Both the position numbers and the translations under genes were made by a program. Below are positions 1 to 11,411 of a stretch of DNA of 64,000 nt, piece after piece. A model generated the notes under the pieces. It made no database searches, was not told where the DNA came from, and saw only the letters and a program-made list of their open reading frames with translations. Source of the DNA: Chrysemys picta bellii (Eukaryota > Chordata > Testudines > Emydidae); contig NC_088799.1 of NCBI RefSeq assembly GCF_011386835.1, positions 73,055,302-73,119,301 on the forward strand. Reading direction: 5' to 3'. Within the stretch, counting starts at the first letter, position 1; each line of letters opens with the position of its first letter.

Positions 1-1969
1 CCCTAAAACACCAGTTCCACTTGTTTTAACAGACATGGATTTTTTTGTTTTTATTTGGGTTTTTTTTTAGAGGAAGTAGGTCCAAATCCTCTGTGCATTT
101 AAGGTTTGTTTTGCACATGTTTTTCTGGCATGCTTGCATCAGACTGTATGGGAATGTAGCTATTGATGACAAGATGGTTAGCACCATTGATGGAAGAGAA
201 TTAGTGTGGCAACTGAGGTCCTGTTTTATACAAAATGCTGTATCCCGATAGACTAAAGTAGTTAGGTATTTGCTAATAAACATCTGTTTATGGGGATATA
301 GTAATCCAGGCCTACTGTTCTGTATTTATTTGATATTCTGTTTATCCTAATTAACTACTTGCCAAGGTCTCCTCATAAATGTGATAGTGCATGGAATGCA
401 ACCAGCTGTTTGTGGCACTGATACATTTATAGTTCAGCTGCTTCTGATTGCTAGAGACAGTCTTCATTCTAAATCCACATCTGAGACAACTTTAGAGGGC
501 TGAGAGAGGTGATCCTGTACAAGCTTTGTTATCCAAACTGAGGGCCAGCTCATCCCATTACACACTTTCCCTTTTGTCCTGAAAATGGATTTGGGGCGGA
601 AGGGGAAAGAGTCCTGGTTTCAGGGCACTATCCCCATTCTTCACCTCATGCAGATGGTCCTATGCTGGAACTGAAGCAGAAAGAGCAAGGAAGGTGCTGC
701 TGTCCATGGTGCTGTTCCAAGAATTTAAAATGATACAGAGAGCCTTGGTCAAGCACTAAAGGAAGATATTTGTATCCATGGTGGTCAAATTTTAAACATA
801 TTTGAATTCTTGGAAACTTTATTTAATAGTACTGAGTCACCTTCTAAGAGCTAATGCCAACAGCAATTAATTGTAGCTAATGTATAGTTCAATCAATAAG
901 AAAACAGAAGTAGTTCAGCTTTTATAAGATTTTGTCTTTTTGTTTATTTTATTGTTTTTACTTAAAAAAATGTCTAAGTTAATGCACAAGGTCGGCAAAT
1001 AACAAATGGATATAAACTGGCCATGAAAAAGTTCAGACTGGAAATTAGAAGGTTTTAGAACAGGAGTTGTGGGGCAAATAATTTAATTAGTTTTTAGAGC
1101 GGTCCAGACAAATTTATGAGTGTGATTGTATGACAAGGTTGCATGTGAGGGAACAGGGTTCAGCAGCCCTGGAGTTCACTTCCAGTTTGTCTTATGTTTC
1201 CAAAAGCTTCAGTGTTTCAGCTGGCCATTGCAGGAGTCAGGAAAAGTTTTTCACCCAGCTCTCCCCTCACCCTCCCGCGTATTCATTTTGTTTGTTTGTT
1301 TTTCAGTCTTCCTCTGAAGCATTTTGGATGGTCACAGCTGGAAACAGGACATTGAACCAGGAAAGTGAGGGCTTTGAGGCGGCACCAAGCATTCTCTGTC
1401 TCAGGTGCTTGGCTGACTGGTTCTTGCTCACAAGTGCAAGATCTAACTGGCTGCCATATGTGGGGTTTGGAAGGAATTTCCCCCTAAGTCAGGTTGGCAG
1501 TGACTTTGTTGTGGCTTTGCCTTCCACTGCAGTATGTGGATGTGAGTCACTTGCCAGGATTATCTAAGTGTATCTCTGTAATGGGGTTGCTGGTTTGTTC
1601 AGCAGGAGTATTGGTCACGACCTGCTTCTCCATCTCTCTTTTGACACCGTGTGTATGGGACCATTAGATGGGGTTCAAGTGAGTCAGCTTTCTTAACAGT
1701 AAAACCCTGGTCCTGCCCATCCAAAGGCGTAGGAGATGTGAGGTGAAAAGGGGGACCTGGGCCCTCCTGCTCCACCCAGAGCTTGGCCCAGGGCTCTGAA
1801 ATTGTGACAGTGAACACTGGCCTACACTTGGACCACCTCCTATTCATCTTTCCTGGGCTACTTCCTTCCACACCTGATGTCTCAGTGAGTCTGGCTGCAG
1901 TTTGATTATAGTCCTTTGATCCAAACCCTCAGAGTCTCAGGTGATCCTCTGGTGTGCCCACACATGATT
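1..1969. other. Anonymous AT-rich DNA, no supported feature
   Basis: No gene or repeat that I can name is visible. A 145-codon open frame at 1130-1567 (plus) has no recognisable domain and no flanking splice or promoter signals, so it is treated as chance. Confidence 0.5.
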
Positions 1970-3102
1970 CTCCCTGTGACATTGCACTCCATAGGCTTTA
2001 TAAAAAATATGTTTATAAGTGTGAATATGATGTAACTGGAATATGCTTTATGCAAAAGGTATCTTGTAAGGTATCATTACAAAGTTTATAATCTACTGAG
2101 TGTGTTCATCCTATTTGTATGAATGTATCATTCTTGTATGAAATATGAAGTATTACGATGAGGTCCTATTGTAATTATGTGTAGTGTGGGCCATTAATGG
2201 TGGCTTAGGAGCTTGATGGCTCCCATTAACTAGAACAATTGGTTGTAAATGGCTCTGTTTATTTGTAAGCCTTCCTGTGTTCATGTGAGTCAGGCCGGAA
2301 AGAATGGAGGCTTGGGGTCTCACAGGACATGTGACCATGTCACCTGGTACTGGAATCCATCTTAATCCTGATGCTTTTCTATTTAGAAGGAGGGGTGTGG
2401 ACCCACAGAGACAAAAGATTCCCTCCTTGTGCCAAATCTATAAAAGGGGGTGGAACAGAACAAAGGAGGCTGCAGTCATGAGAAAACCCCTAGTTACCAC
2501 CTGAGCTGGAACTAACAAGAACTGTACCGGGGAAAGGATTGGGCCCAGAAGGAGTCTAGTCTATGAAATAAGCTTATTGGAACATCTCTTAAGGTGAGAT
2601 TTATCTGTATTCAGTTTCTTAATGTATTAGGATAAAACTTGCCTGTTTAGTTTTATTTTGCTTGGTAATTTACTTTGTTCTGTCTATTACCTAAAACCTC
2701 TTAAATCCTACTTTTTATACTTAATACAATCACTTTTGTTTATTAGTAAACCCAGAGTAAGTGATTGATACCTGGGGAAGCAAACAGCTGTGCATCTCTC
2801 TCTATCAGTGTTATAGAGGGTATACAGAGTAAAATGGACTTATTTGGGGTTTGGATCCCATTGGGAGCTGGGTGTCTGGGTGCTAGAGATAGGTGACTTG
2901 CTGAGCAGGTTTTGGTTAAACTCTGCAGCTTTGGGGGCATGGACCAGACCTGGATCTGTGTTGCAGCTGACTAGCATGTCTGGCTCAACAAGGTAGGATT
3001 CTGGAGTCCCGAGCTGTCAGTGGAAAATGGGCTCAGAGGTAATTCCAGCATGTCAGGTGACTGCCTCAAGGGGGTCTCTGTGACCGAACCCGTCACACTC
3101 CC
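1970..3102. other. 5-bp target-site duplication CTCCC around the solo LTR
   Basis: CTCCC occurs directly before the TG and directly after the CA of the LTR. Five-base duplications are typical of many retroviral integrases. The perfect match means both ends of the LTR are intact. Confidence 0.75.
1975..3097 (+). repeat. Solo LTR of an endogenous retrovirus-like element
   Basis: The block begins TGTGAC and ends GTCACA, a 6-bp inverted repeat with canonical TG...CA ends. It is flanked by a perfect 5-bp duplication, CTCCC, at 1970-1974 and 3098-3102. A TATA box (TATAAAAG, 2439-2446) sits about 465 bp in, which fits a U3 promoter. A variant poly(A) signal AATACA lies at 2723-2728, about 280 bp further, which fits R. 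No gag, pol or env sequence is next to it, so internal sequence was most likely lost by recombination between two LTRs. At 1,123 bp it is long for an LTR. The first ~100 bp share a motif (TAAGGTATCATTACAAA, near 2068) with two other LTR-like blocks at 20.7 kb and 53.2 kb. Boundaries are seen directly; the retroviral assignment is inference. Confidence 0.82.
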
Positions 3103-4559
3103 TACCTCTGTGGTGATGTCTCAAAGGAGGGGAGGAAAGATTCACAGCCGGACCTCCTCAGTAAGAGCTGCTGCTTCTCTTCCTGTCTCCTCCCACAATT
3201 CATGGGGCAGCAGAACTCTTCAATATACATTTTAATATAATTCCAGTGGGACCGATCCTGAAGCCAATATTTCTTATCCAAGTGACACTCCTACTTCAGT
3301 CAAAAGGGTATTAATAATGATTGAGAAAAGACTGCAGTGTGATTATCTACAATCTAAATTAATGTTGCCATGTAAAGGATCATTTTAAAATAAAAATTAT
3401 TTTCATGCGAAAGATGCAGACTATGGAAATCTCTGCTGGGTCACTGAGTGTTAAATATTATCTGTGTTAAACCTTTTATTTGTTTTAACCAACTACATGG
3501 CTATCTGGACTCCCACCAGCCCTGGCCTTAGATCTTTTTTTCTTATTTTCTACAGTAAGTTATGTCATCTGGTAACTACCCTGGGTATTATCCTTGCTCT
3601 CTTGTAAGTCCCTTTAAATCAAAGATATTTTGACTATGAAGTAGAACTTGTTTACAGAAATAAATAGATAAAATCAGTAGAATATTGTACTCTTGGAAAA
3701 TTGAATGCCTATACTGAGACCAAAATATATAAAATTCCCTTCAAGAGGTGACTGGCCTTCTGAAGCAAGAAGGTTGTTACTTCTTTTTCACCTGATAGTG
3801 GTACAAAGGTGGTAAGTATTTTCAAACTATCTCCCTCAATCATGGGATCTTAATATTTACTGATCCCTCTGTTTATTTCTGTGTTTCACATTTCAGTGGG
3901 TCTTCTTTAAGAATTGAAATTTCTGTATCTGTTCTTAAAGTATATTTTATCTTCTTTCCTTCATATTTTAAAAATATTTAGATTTCACCAAACTTATAGC
4001 AATGCAATAAGCTGTGAATAGACACTGCACTGTAATGGCCTGGGAAATTATCTTTTGAATTCCATAACAGTCAAGAGTAAATGAGAGCATTTTCTGAACA
4101 GTTTATTGGAATTCAAGTTATTTTACTAAATAAGTGACAGTTTTGTTAACCTGGCATTAGCTTTATTTTTCTAGACAAAATATAACAGCTGTTTTCCAGG
4201 GGTTCAAAATCAGTTGTAGGAGCCCTTTAAAGCATGCATGTTTACTGCCATTCACCCCATACGCCTGCTTTACACCTGAAGTGTGAAATTAGTCACTAGG
4301 GTTTCAATGAAGAGGGACCCTACAGAAGGTAGACGGCGGGTGGTGAAGATAGAGGAAAGGAAACTTGCCTCAAAGACATTTAAATTATTCCAAGTGTGGG
4401 AGGCAACATGACAGCTGAAACATAAAGTAACATTAAACATCTATCATTCTATTCAAATTGTGAATATGCTTTCTAATCTTTGGAATAAATTTTGTCTATG
4501 GTGACTGGACTCAGGAGCAAATGTAGGTCATTCAGATTAAATGCCATGCTAAGGACATA
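3103..4559. other. Anonymous DNA, no supported feature
   Basis: Nothing recognised. Short AT-rich runs only. Confidence 0.5.
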
Positions 4560-4847
4560 GGGCTTGATTTCCCATTTTCTTGCACTTTGTATAGTTATGA
4601 ACACCAGTACACAGTGGGTGTAAAGTGGTATCAAAACAGAATGGCCATAAATTACATCCACTTTACATGGGTGTGAATGAGTGCACAAGGCTCGGTGCAA
4701 CAGTGAACTAGGCATATTCATTGCGGACATAATTCTCACTTCTATCTGGGCCCTTCTATGTTGCTCTAGTAAGGTGAAATTAAAGTGGAATTAAATTATA
4801 TTGTGAGAGAGGTATAAAATGGCTATTGTGTAAATGAGAATTGGGCC
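4560..4847. repeat. Fold-back MITE-like repeat (GGGCYTGATT family)
   Basis: The left end GGGCTTGATTTC and the right end GAGAATTGGGCC are imperfect inverted repeats. Inside, GGGTGTAAAGTGG (about 4616-4630) is mirrored by CCACTTTACATGGGTG (about 4658-4672). Similar short palindromic repeats beginning GGGCCTGATTTT occur at 20316 and 51807. No target duplication is clear. The family assignment is from memory of amniote palindromic repeats and is tentative. Confidence 0.4.
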
Positions 4848-6851
4848 TTTTAAAAGAGTGTAGGAACAAAGATGGAGGAGCAATCAAAATTAAAGCTTTC
4901 TGTCCACCCTAACCTTTTCTTGATGCTACTTGCTCAATTCAGAGAGTTTTTATACTCTTCCTCCTCCTTCTTTAGGGGTTTAGTTTAGAATCTAATATCA
5001 GCTGCTGTGTCACCCTTTCATTTGTTCAACACCATTGTGGGTTGGCCTTGTTTTCATTTTCATCTCATGAATATGCAATCCTAGTGCATGTGCATGTGCA
5101 TCAGGTTTCTAACTGATGTTGTTCTTGTGATAGGAATTTTCAGAACATTTTTAAAGTTTGAAGTTTTAACTTTTTTATCATTATTCAGTCAGTTTTCTGA
5201 GATATCCCTTTAGCTCCAGCAGGGTTTAATGAGAGTTGGAATTCTGCTTCAGTATTTAAACTTCAGTAATTCTTTAACCGATTCTTCAGTCATCAAAGAA
5301 GGCATTGTCACTAAATAGTCTTTGGAGAGGTCTTTTTTCTTTGAGTTTAAGAAGTTATTTAAGTAGCTGGTTAACGTAACCAAGTCCCCAATTAATATAA
5401 ATAATTTTGTTCTTAAATGGCTTTTTATATTAGTAACTAGTTATAACAACAAATGCCATAGCTATAGTTGTTAAAAAAGCATTTTACTATTCAGATTACA
5501 GTGGTTTCAAAAAGTTACTGCATTCAGATACAAAATATTTGCAAATAAATATCACAAAAGGAGTGTATACCATTGTTAACATTTAAGGAATAAACAAAGG
5601 TTTTCAAATGTAAGAGGAAACATGAGGTTAGAAGTAACCAGAACGAATACTACATGCTTACTTTAAAGTTAACGGAATGAAGACTTTAGAGTACTTATAA
5701 AAGAAATGAATTCTAATATTTCTGTAATTCTTTGCATAGGTTTGAAGCCAATGTTTTTCTCCTTGTAAAAAGGCGTCGGGAAGAGTGCCCTCTTTTACCG
5801 CTTTGTTTATACCTCTGACAATGACAATATCTCTTATATATCACTCTTCTGTGAAGTATTCTGAATAGAGCACATTATTACATTTTTTTACACCGTCATA
5901 ATCCTTGCTAAAACACAAATATCTTACTAAGGTTGCTTTCTTGAGATAGGATTATCTCTGTACAAAACTGGTATCATATACAAGATGGATATGCCTGGTC
6001 TTTGAAAAGACAACTTCATTGGTTTGTTTGTCTTTAGACCAAGTGGTTTTTAGTTTTACAATCTACCATTTTATTGCATTTACAACTTGCAGTTAAAGAT
6101 TCTTATTAAATATTCAGTGCAACACAAAAATGAATATAACGCTTTCAAAACGTTTCAAAACATAGTGTAAAATAAAATAGTCTATAATGTTAAAACATAA
6201 TAGATGTTATGAAGTTTCATTACAGAATCTGTGTAAACATACTTAGAGGTATTATGGCTCAGACGTGTTATCTTCTTTGATACTTTGGAGTGTCTCTGGT
6301 TGACAGAAAGCAGAGACCTAGCAACTTCCTTAGCCTGAACATTTCATATTATCAGGTTAGTAAACCAAAAATATAAGTATGTGAGTTATCATATTCTCCA
6401 AACATCATGTGTATGCAAGTAATGTAAGTATCTCTTAAAATTCAGTACAAGCACAGCCTTCAGATTTTAAACCTACCCTACATGAGTTTAACCCATATGG
6501 GAAGGGAGTTGTGGGAATACCAACTAGAATTCCCTCTCTTGTACTCGGGCAGTTGATGGCACAGTGAGGTGCAATGTTTATCCCCCTTCTAGAAATGTCA
6601 TGGGATCAGCCAATTAGAACTTTGATATTGCTCCCAAGCGGGGTGGTAGCTCTGGAAACAGTTCATGTGAAAAGTTGCTAATGCCTATTCACTCAGAAGT
6701 AGGCTGATATCTAAATAATGTAGCATACAAGCCTTCTCTGAACACCGTAAGTTCAGAGCATGATACAGAATGTTCATCTTTTCCAAATACCCATCTGTTT
6801 ATGAAACCTCCAGAAAAAGGAAGCCCATAGTCAAGTGTTTTCCATTTAAAA
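4848..6851. other. Anonymous AT-rich DNA, no supported feature
   Basis: No gene or nameable repeat seen. A short CATGTG iteration occurs near 5086-5100. Confidence 0.5.
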
Positions 6852-6965
6852 TACACCTCTACCCCGATATAACACTGTCCTCGGGAGCCAAAAAATCTTA
6901 CCGCATTTTCGGTGAAACCGTGTTATATCAAACTTGCTATGATCCTCCAGAGTGTGCAGCCCTGC
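6852..6965. repeat. Fragment of a DNA-transposon-like repeat
   Basis: CCCCGATATAACACTGTCC (from about 6862) and ACCGTGTTATATCAAACT (from about 6916) share the inverted core GATATAACAC / GTGTTATATC. It is followed by a poly(C) run at about 6968-6979. This resembles a reptile DNA transposon end that I remember, but no full terminal repeat or target duplication is seen. Confidence 0.3.
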
Positions 6966-7603
6966 TCCCCCCCCCCCCAGAGCACAAGATAATCTTTAAG
7001 TGCAAGTTTCAGTTCTTGACTGGATGACTCTGAAACCTTAGAAGAGCCTTCAAGATGTCAGCTAGAACACTTCCTGCATGAATGTTCACCTGAATACATA
7101 CTTACATGAATATTTTGTACATTTTGCCTTCCAAAGTTTTGTGTACATAAACATTTCTGACAAGTGGTAAAAGAGGCCATCAGAGAATTCAAAGTGAATT
7201 TGTTTTTGTTTGAATTAATTATCACAGATACTACTTTATATTTGTTGCACAAGTCTAGTTTTATCCTTCCTAAGGCTACCAAGATGTTCATGTTTCAGCT
7301 CTGGGATTAGAGTTCAGAAATTCCCAGCTCCCCAGTTCAGTGCTCAGAACATGACACTGCACCTGAAGCAATTTTTAGTTATAAGTATGCATTTAAACTG
7401 GTTACTGACTTTTTTTTTTTTTTTGGCTAAAATGCACCATGACTCACAAATGCAGCCAACCTGAACTTTCCTGAACAGCTGATTATTTAAATTCCTTCTT
7501 TTACCTTAGTTACCCATAGAAACACCTTACATCTTTTAATTACCATTTCATTAGCAGCAACTGCCGAGAAAAAATGAAGGTGAGGAATTACAGGATTACT
7601 TAC
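6966..7603. other. Anonymous DNA, no supported feature
   Basis: Contains a poly(T) run near 7410-7424; otherwise nothing recognised. Confidence 0.5.
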
Positions 7604-7701
7604 GTTCCATGACTGCCAGTACTGCTCCTCAGTCAGTAGGCAGGTGCTGGCTCTGTTGATACAAAAGAGACCTCCAAGACAGTATGATTGAGATGCAACA
7701 C
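7604..7701 (-). other. Candidate host exon, 98 bp, product unknown
   Basis: On the minus strand an acceptor-like TTATTTTGAAG precedes the segment, and a consensus donor GTAAGT (plus-strand ACTTAC, 7598-7603) follows it. One frame is open throughout and reads about 32 residues, ending in TEEQYWQSWN; the other two frames contain stops. The composition (C, W, Q, Y) looks more protein-like than most chance frames here. I do not recognise the product. The pyrimidine tract is weak and no partner exons were found, so chance remains likely. Confidence 0.25.
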
Positions 7702-10339
7702 CTTCAAAATAATCAATTGTCAGTTACATACTAGTTAGAACTCAAACTGCAAGAGTTAGAATATTTTTTCTTTAATGACTTATGATTTATTGTTTAATAG
7801 ACAATATATGGTGCTTGAAGACATTTTTATAGAAAGTGGAATTCTTTATGATTAGAATCACCCACTCTCCATGTGTCCTGCATTCAGAATATTGTGTTCA
7901 GTTAGCTTCCTCAATACCAGTGCTGAGAAAATTGGCAGAAAGTATTCATACATGTCGGTTTGAATAAAAACGCACCCATTTTGCTTTGATCGTATTCCAA
8001 ATCTTTCTATTTTCTTCTTGCAATGTATGAAGGAATATTTTATTAACAAGAAGGTTTGCCAAAAAGAGACAGCTTCAGAAAAATACATTTGGATGAGTGT
8101 TTGTGCAATGTATGGTTGACATCCATCTTGAAAACTCTTTGTGGGATTTGGAGGCATCCAATTAGGGTACAGAAACAATGCTACTTGACTGAGGTGATCA
8201 ATGACATTGGATGAACAGCAAGTCAGAACTAGCAAATATACAAACCAGTAGTTTCAATGAACAGTTTGGCAGTGCTTTGAAGGTTGAAATACATGCATTG
8301 AGCCTCAGTGGTAGAAAGTCTGCTGGGGGGAAATAACAGTGGCACATTATCACCATGGAACCTACAGGTAGTCAACAGTCTCAAGAAGTGGATGGTGCTA
8401 AGATGGTCAGGGGATGTGCTGACTCAACACCTGCCTCCCAACAGTAGGGCCACCATGTCTGGAGCCTCCAGATTTTTAAAACTGTCCTATCTGAGCCTAA
8501 CCCAGGAGTGAAGGCGGTTCTGGAAACATCACCTTGAATCCCATCTCTGGTTCCTAGGCTGTTGCTGGCATTGGGAGGAGCAATTCTTATTCCCCTGCAC
8601 CAACAAGGTAGACAATGAGAGAGGTGACTTTGTGAATGTTTACGGGGGCTCATCCCATAGTAGTATGCTCAAAGATCCTTGTTTGAAAATTTAACAAATG
8701 GGCGATGATGGCATGAAGATGTTGGGAGCTGACATCTCCATTGTATATGAGAGATGATCGGTCATGCAAGGATATGACTCATTCTCATGTGTTTGGACTT
8801 ACCTGGTTTATTCTGACATAATTTCTGATTTTCTGTTTACTCGGAAGTGCTGATACTGAGTATTTCCATTCATGGTTTGTCTGTATGGCTAACTGAAGAA
8901 ATGTATAGTCTTGTCGTCTCCAGTTGGCATTACATTACATTCATCCTTATTAAATATGCTGCCTCTTTTATTCTGTGTTTTGCAGATGCTTATTTCTTTT
9001 CACTTTCATGCTAGTATTACCCTATTTAGGAGTATTTGTGATTTATCATTGTCTCTATGAGGACCATCTTGCAGCACTAGGCAATGCTACATTTGACTGG
9101 GAAAACAAATTTGTTTTAACAATATGAACAATGTTCATGTACTGCAACATTACAGTTTTATTAACAGAATCACTGTCATATTGGTCATTGTCCTGGAAGT
9201 GTTTCCTAGCGAAACTCATGTGCTATAGTGCCAGACATAAACAGGCCAGGCAAAAAGTTCTGTGAGAGGTTTAATTCTTCTTTTGCTGGTTGCAATTGGA
9301 GTCTTACCACATAATTACATTTTCCTTCTGACTTAAAGGAAAAAAAAATAAAAAAATAAATAAATAAAAATCCCTTTACCCTTGAAAGTTCTTGTGCCTA
9401 ACCTCGGTCCAAAGGAGGATTTATTTTCGTGAGGAAGCTCAAAGTAAATCCACTAAACTATAATATCTATCTCTCTACATTACTAACTCCATCTATCACA
9501 GGTGGTAGTATATTGGGATATAAATGGAAACATGAAAATATTCATTGGGAAACTAGTTTAGTTAGCCAGTTCCACCTTTTGCTAATTCTCTCTAAGAGAT
9601 ATGTGATGTCCTTGGCTGTAATTTTGGGATGGCCTAAGTAAGATGTTGCCACACAAGCAATGATACTACACAAGGGAAAATGCAGAAGTGAAAGATTTTG
9701 TTTGTTTATTTTTAACAACTTTATTTATATCTTTAAAAAAAAAAGCTTGGCATTGAAGGCATCTTTTTTTCAAATTATCTTTTGACAGTTTACAAAGATA
9801 ATATGTGTAAAGAAAAGAGATGGAAATATTATAAGTCCAATCAAACAGCATGCCACCAGGGCTTACTCATAGCAGCTTCTTTCCAGAACAGAAAAGCAAG
9901 CAGCACAATTCAGAATAATTCATTTACAGCAAACATTGTCCCCTAAGACTCAGTCACAGTTTTCAGAAGGTGTCAGATAGCTAAATATTAATACTGATTT
10001 ATATTACAGTGCACCTTAGGACCTCAGCAAGTATATACTGTTGAACAGTAATCACAAAGGAGACTACATATCCTCAGGAGATTTTCTTCTATTATCCTCA
10101 ACAAAGTACATTTTTTGAGAACTTGAAAGACATGAATTGGCGCAAGGCTTAGAGTTGTGAAAGTTGCCATAGCTTACATCTTGTGATGTAAATATAACAA
10201 TAAAGTTTCTTGCATTTCAGCTTCCAATGACAAGCCCTCTGTATTGGGAAATTCATATCCCCCAACTCAAAAGAACATAAGTGAAAGAGCCATGTCTTCT
10301 TCCACCAGAATACCTATATATTTTGCCCACTCATTGATG
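7702..10339. other. Anonymous DNA, no supported feature
   Basis: Several open frames of up to 125 codons lack any recognisable domain. An A/T simple-sequence tract lies near 9340-9370. Confidence 0.5.
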
Positions 10340-10475
10340 CTGTCTCTTTTAAGAGCAGATTAGATAAACACCTGTCAGGGATGGTCTAAATAATATTTAA
10401 TCCTGACATGAGTACAGGTGACTGGACTAGATGACCTCTGGAGGTCCCTTCCAATCAGTCCTATGATTTTATGAT
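10340..10475 (+). mobile_element. CR1 LINE 3' tail fragment
   Basis: The segment matches the well-known CR1 3' end: GATTAGATAAACACCTGTCAGGGATGG, then TGGACTAGATGACCTCTGGAGG, ending in CTATGATTTTATGAT, the short repeated octamer-like terminus typical of CR1 (split here for length: key blocks at 10358-10384 and 10432-10445). CR1 copies are usually 5'-truncated tails without target duplications, as here. No coding sequence is present. Confidence 0.7.
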
Positions 10476-11182
10476 ATATTTTAAAATGTTCAACATTAGT
10501 TTATGTAGATTGCTTACTTTATTAAAAATATATATTCAGAGAGTAAAAAAAGTAACCAACAAACTATCAATATTACAATAATTTATATAAGGGCTTGAAG
10601 TTTCAGAAATCAATATTATGTCTAGAATGTGTGATCTTGTGACTGTTTTTAAAGGGCAAACACCATAAAGCTGTTAAGTTATGGAATGGAGACTGTAAAT
10701 ATGAAATAACAACAAAAGAATGGAATGAGATAATGCAGAAAGTAATTATTGGCTCTAATACTGAACAAATAGTGCAAATTCAGTACTGTTTAATTTACGG
10801 AATATAATCTCTATATAATAAAATTCATAATATTACCCTAGTTATCTGTATGAAATGCAAAACAGCCAGGTGTTCTTTCATACACAAGATATGGGACTTC
10901 GGGATGGTAAAATATGTACATATATGGAAATCCATCCTGAAATCAACTAAAAAAACAGATATAGATCTCAAAGACTACTTAAAGAGTTGTGTGTTGGGAG
11001 TTGGCCTGTTTAAAAGATTTTAGCCAGGAATAAGGAAGGTTCTCCTATTCCTGCTTTTTATAGCCAAAAACAAAACAAAAAAACCCATCACAACAAATCT
11101 ATGGATCCAGGAAATGATTTTTATTGTAGATCAATAGGAAGAAAAAAACTATTAATTGAATATCTTATAATGGAAGAATTAA
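10476..11182. other. Anonymous DNA, no supported feature
   Basis: AT-rich, nothing recognised. Confidence 0.5.
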
Positions 11183-11194
11183 CACATTTTGTGA

Positions 11195-11399
11195 AGTATC
11201 AGAGGGGTAGCCGTGTTAGTCTGGATCTGTAAAAAGGGACAAAGAGTCCTGTGGCACCTTATAGACTAACAGAAGTATTGGCGCATAAGCTTTCATGGGT
11301 GAATACGTGCATCTGACGAAGTGGGTGTTCACCCATGAAAGCTTATGCTCCAATACTTCTGTTAGTCTATAAGGTGCCATAGGACTCTTTATTGCTTTT
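11195..11399. mobile_element. Palindromic Penelope-like element tail with target duplication
   Basis: Two copies of a PLE terminal tail lie head to head. The left arm (about 11239-11303) contains GTCCTGTGGCACCTTATAG, and the right arm (about 11326-11391) is its near-perfect reverse complement, with a central spacer of about 22 bp. The left edge also carries the outer end of the tail, GTATCAGAGGGGTAGCCG. A perfect 12-bp duplication, CACATTTTGTGA, flanks the unit at 11183-11194 and 11400-11411, so the palindrome integrated as one unit. It encodes no protein and would have depended on an RT/GIY-YIG protein like that at 24-26.7 kb. The subfamily (GTCCTGTGGCACC) matches the copies at 33.3, 35.6 and 52.5 kb. 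Confidence 0.8.
11309..11350 (+). ncRNA. Hammerhead-ribozyme-like core in the PLE tail
   Basis: CTGACGA (11313-11319) fits the hammerhead consensus CUGANGA. It is followed by a perfect six-pair hairpin, GTGGGT/ACCCAT, with loop GTTC, and then GAAA (11337-11340). GCTTATGC follows and could form a very short stem III. PLE terminal repeats are known to carry minimal hammerhead motifs. This is the only copy in the window with an unmutated CUGANGA box; other copies read CCGAAGA or CCAAAGA. How stems I and III pair is unresolved by eye, so activity is not claimed. Confidence 0.5.
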
Positions 11400-11411
11400 C
11401 ACATTTTGTGA

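Noticed and set aside
1130..1567. 145-codon plus-strand open frame
   Set aside because: No domain, no promoter or splice context, and overlapping frames are also open. Chance is the simplest reading.
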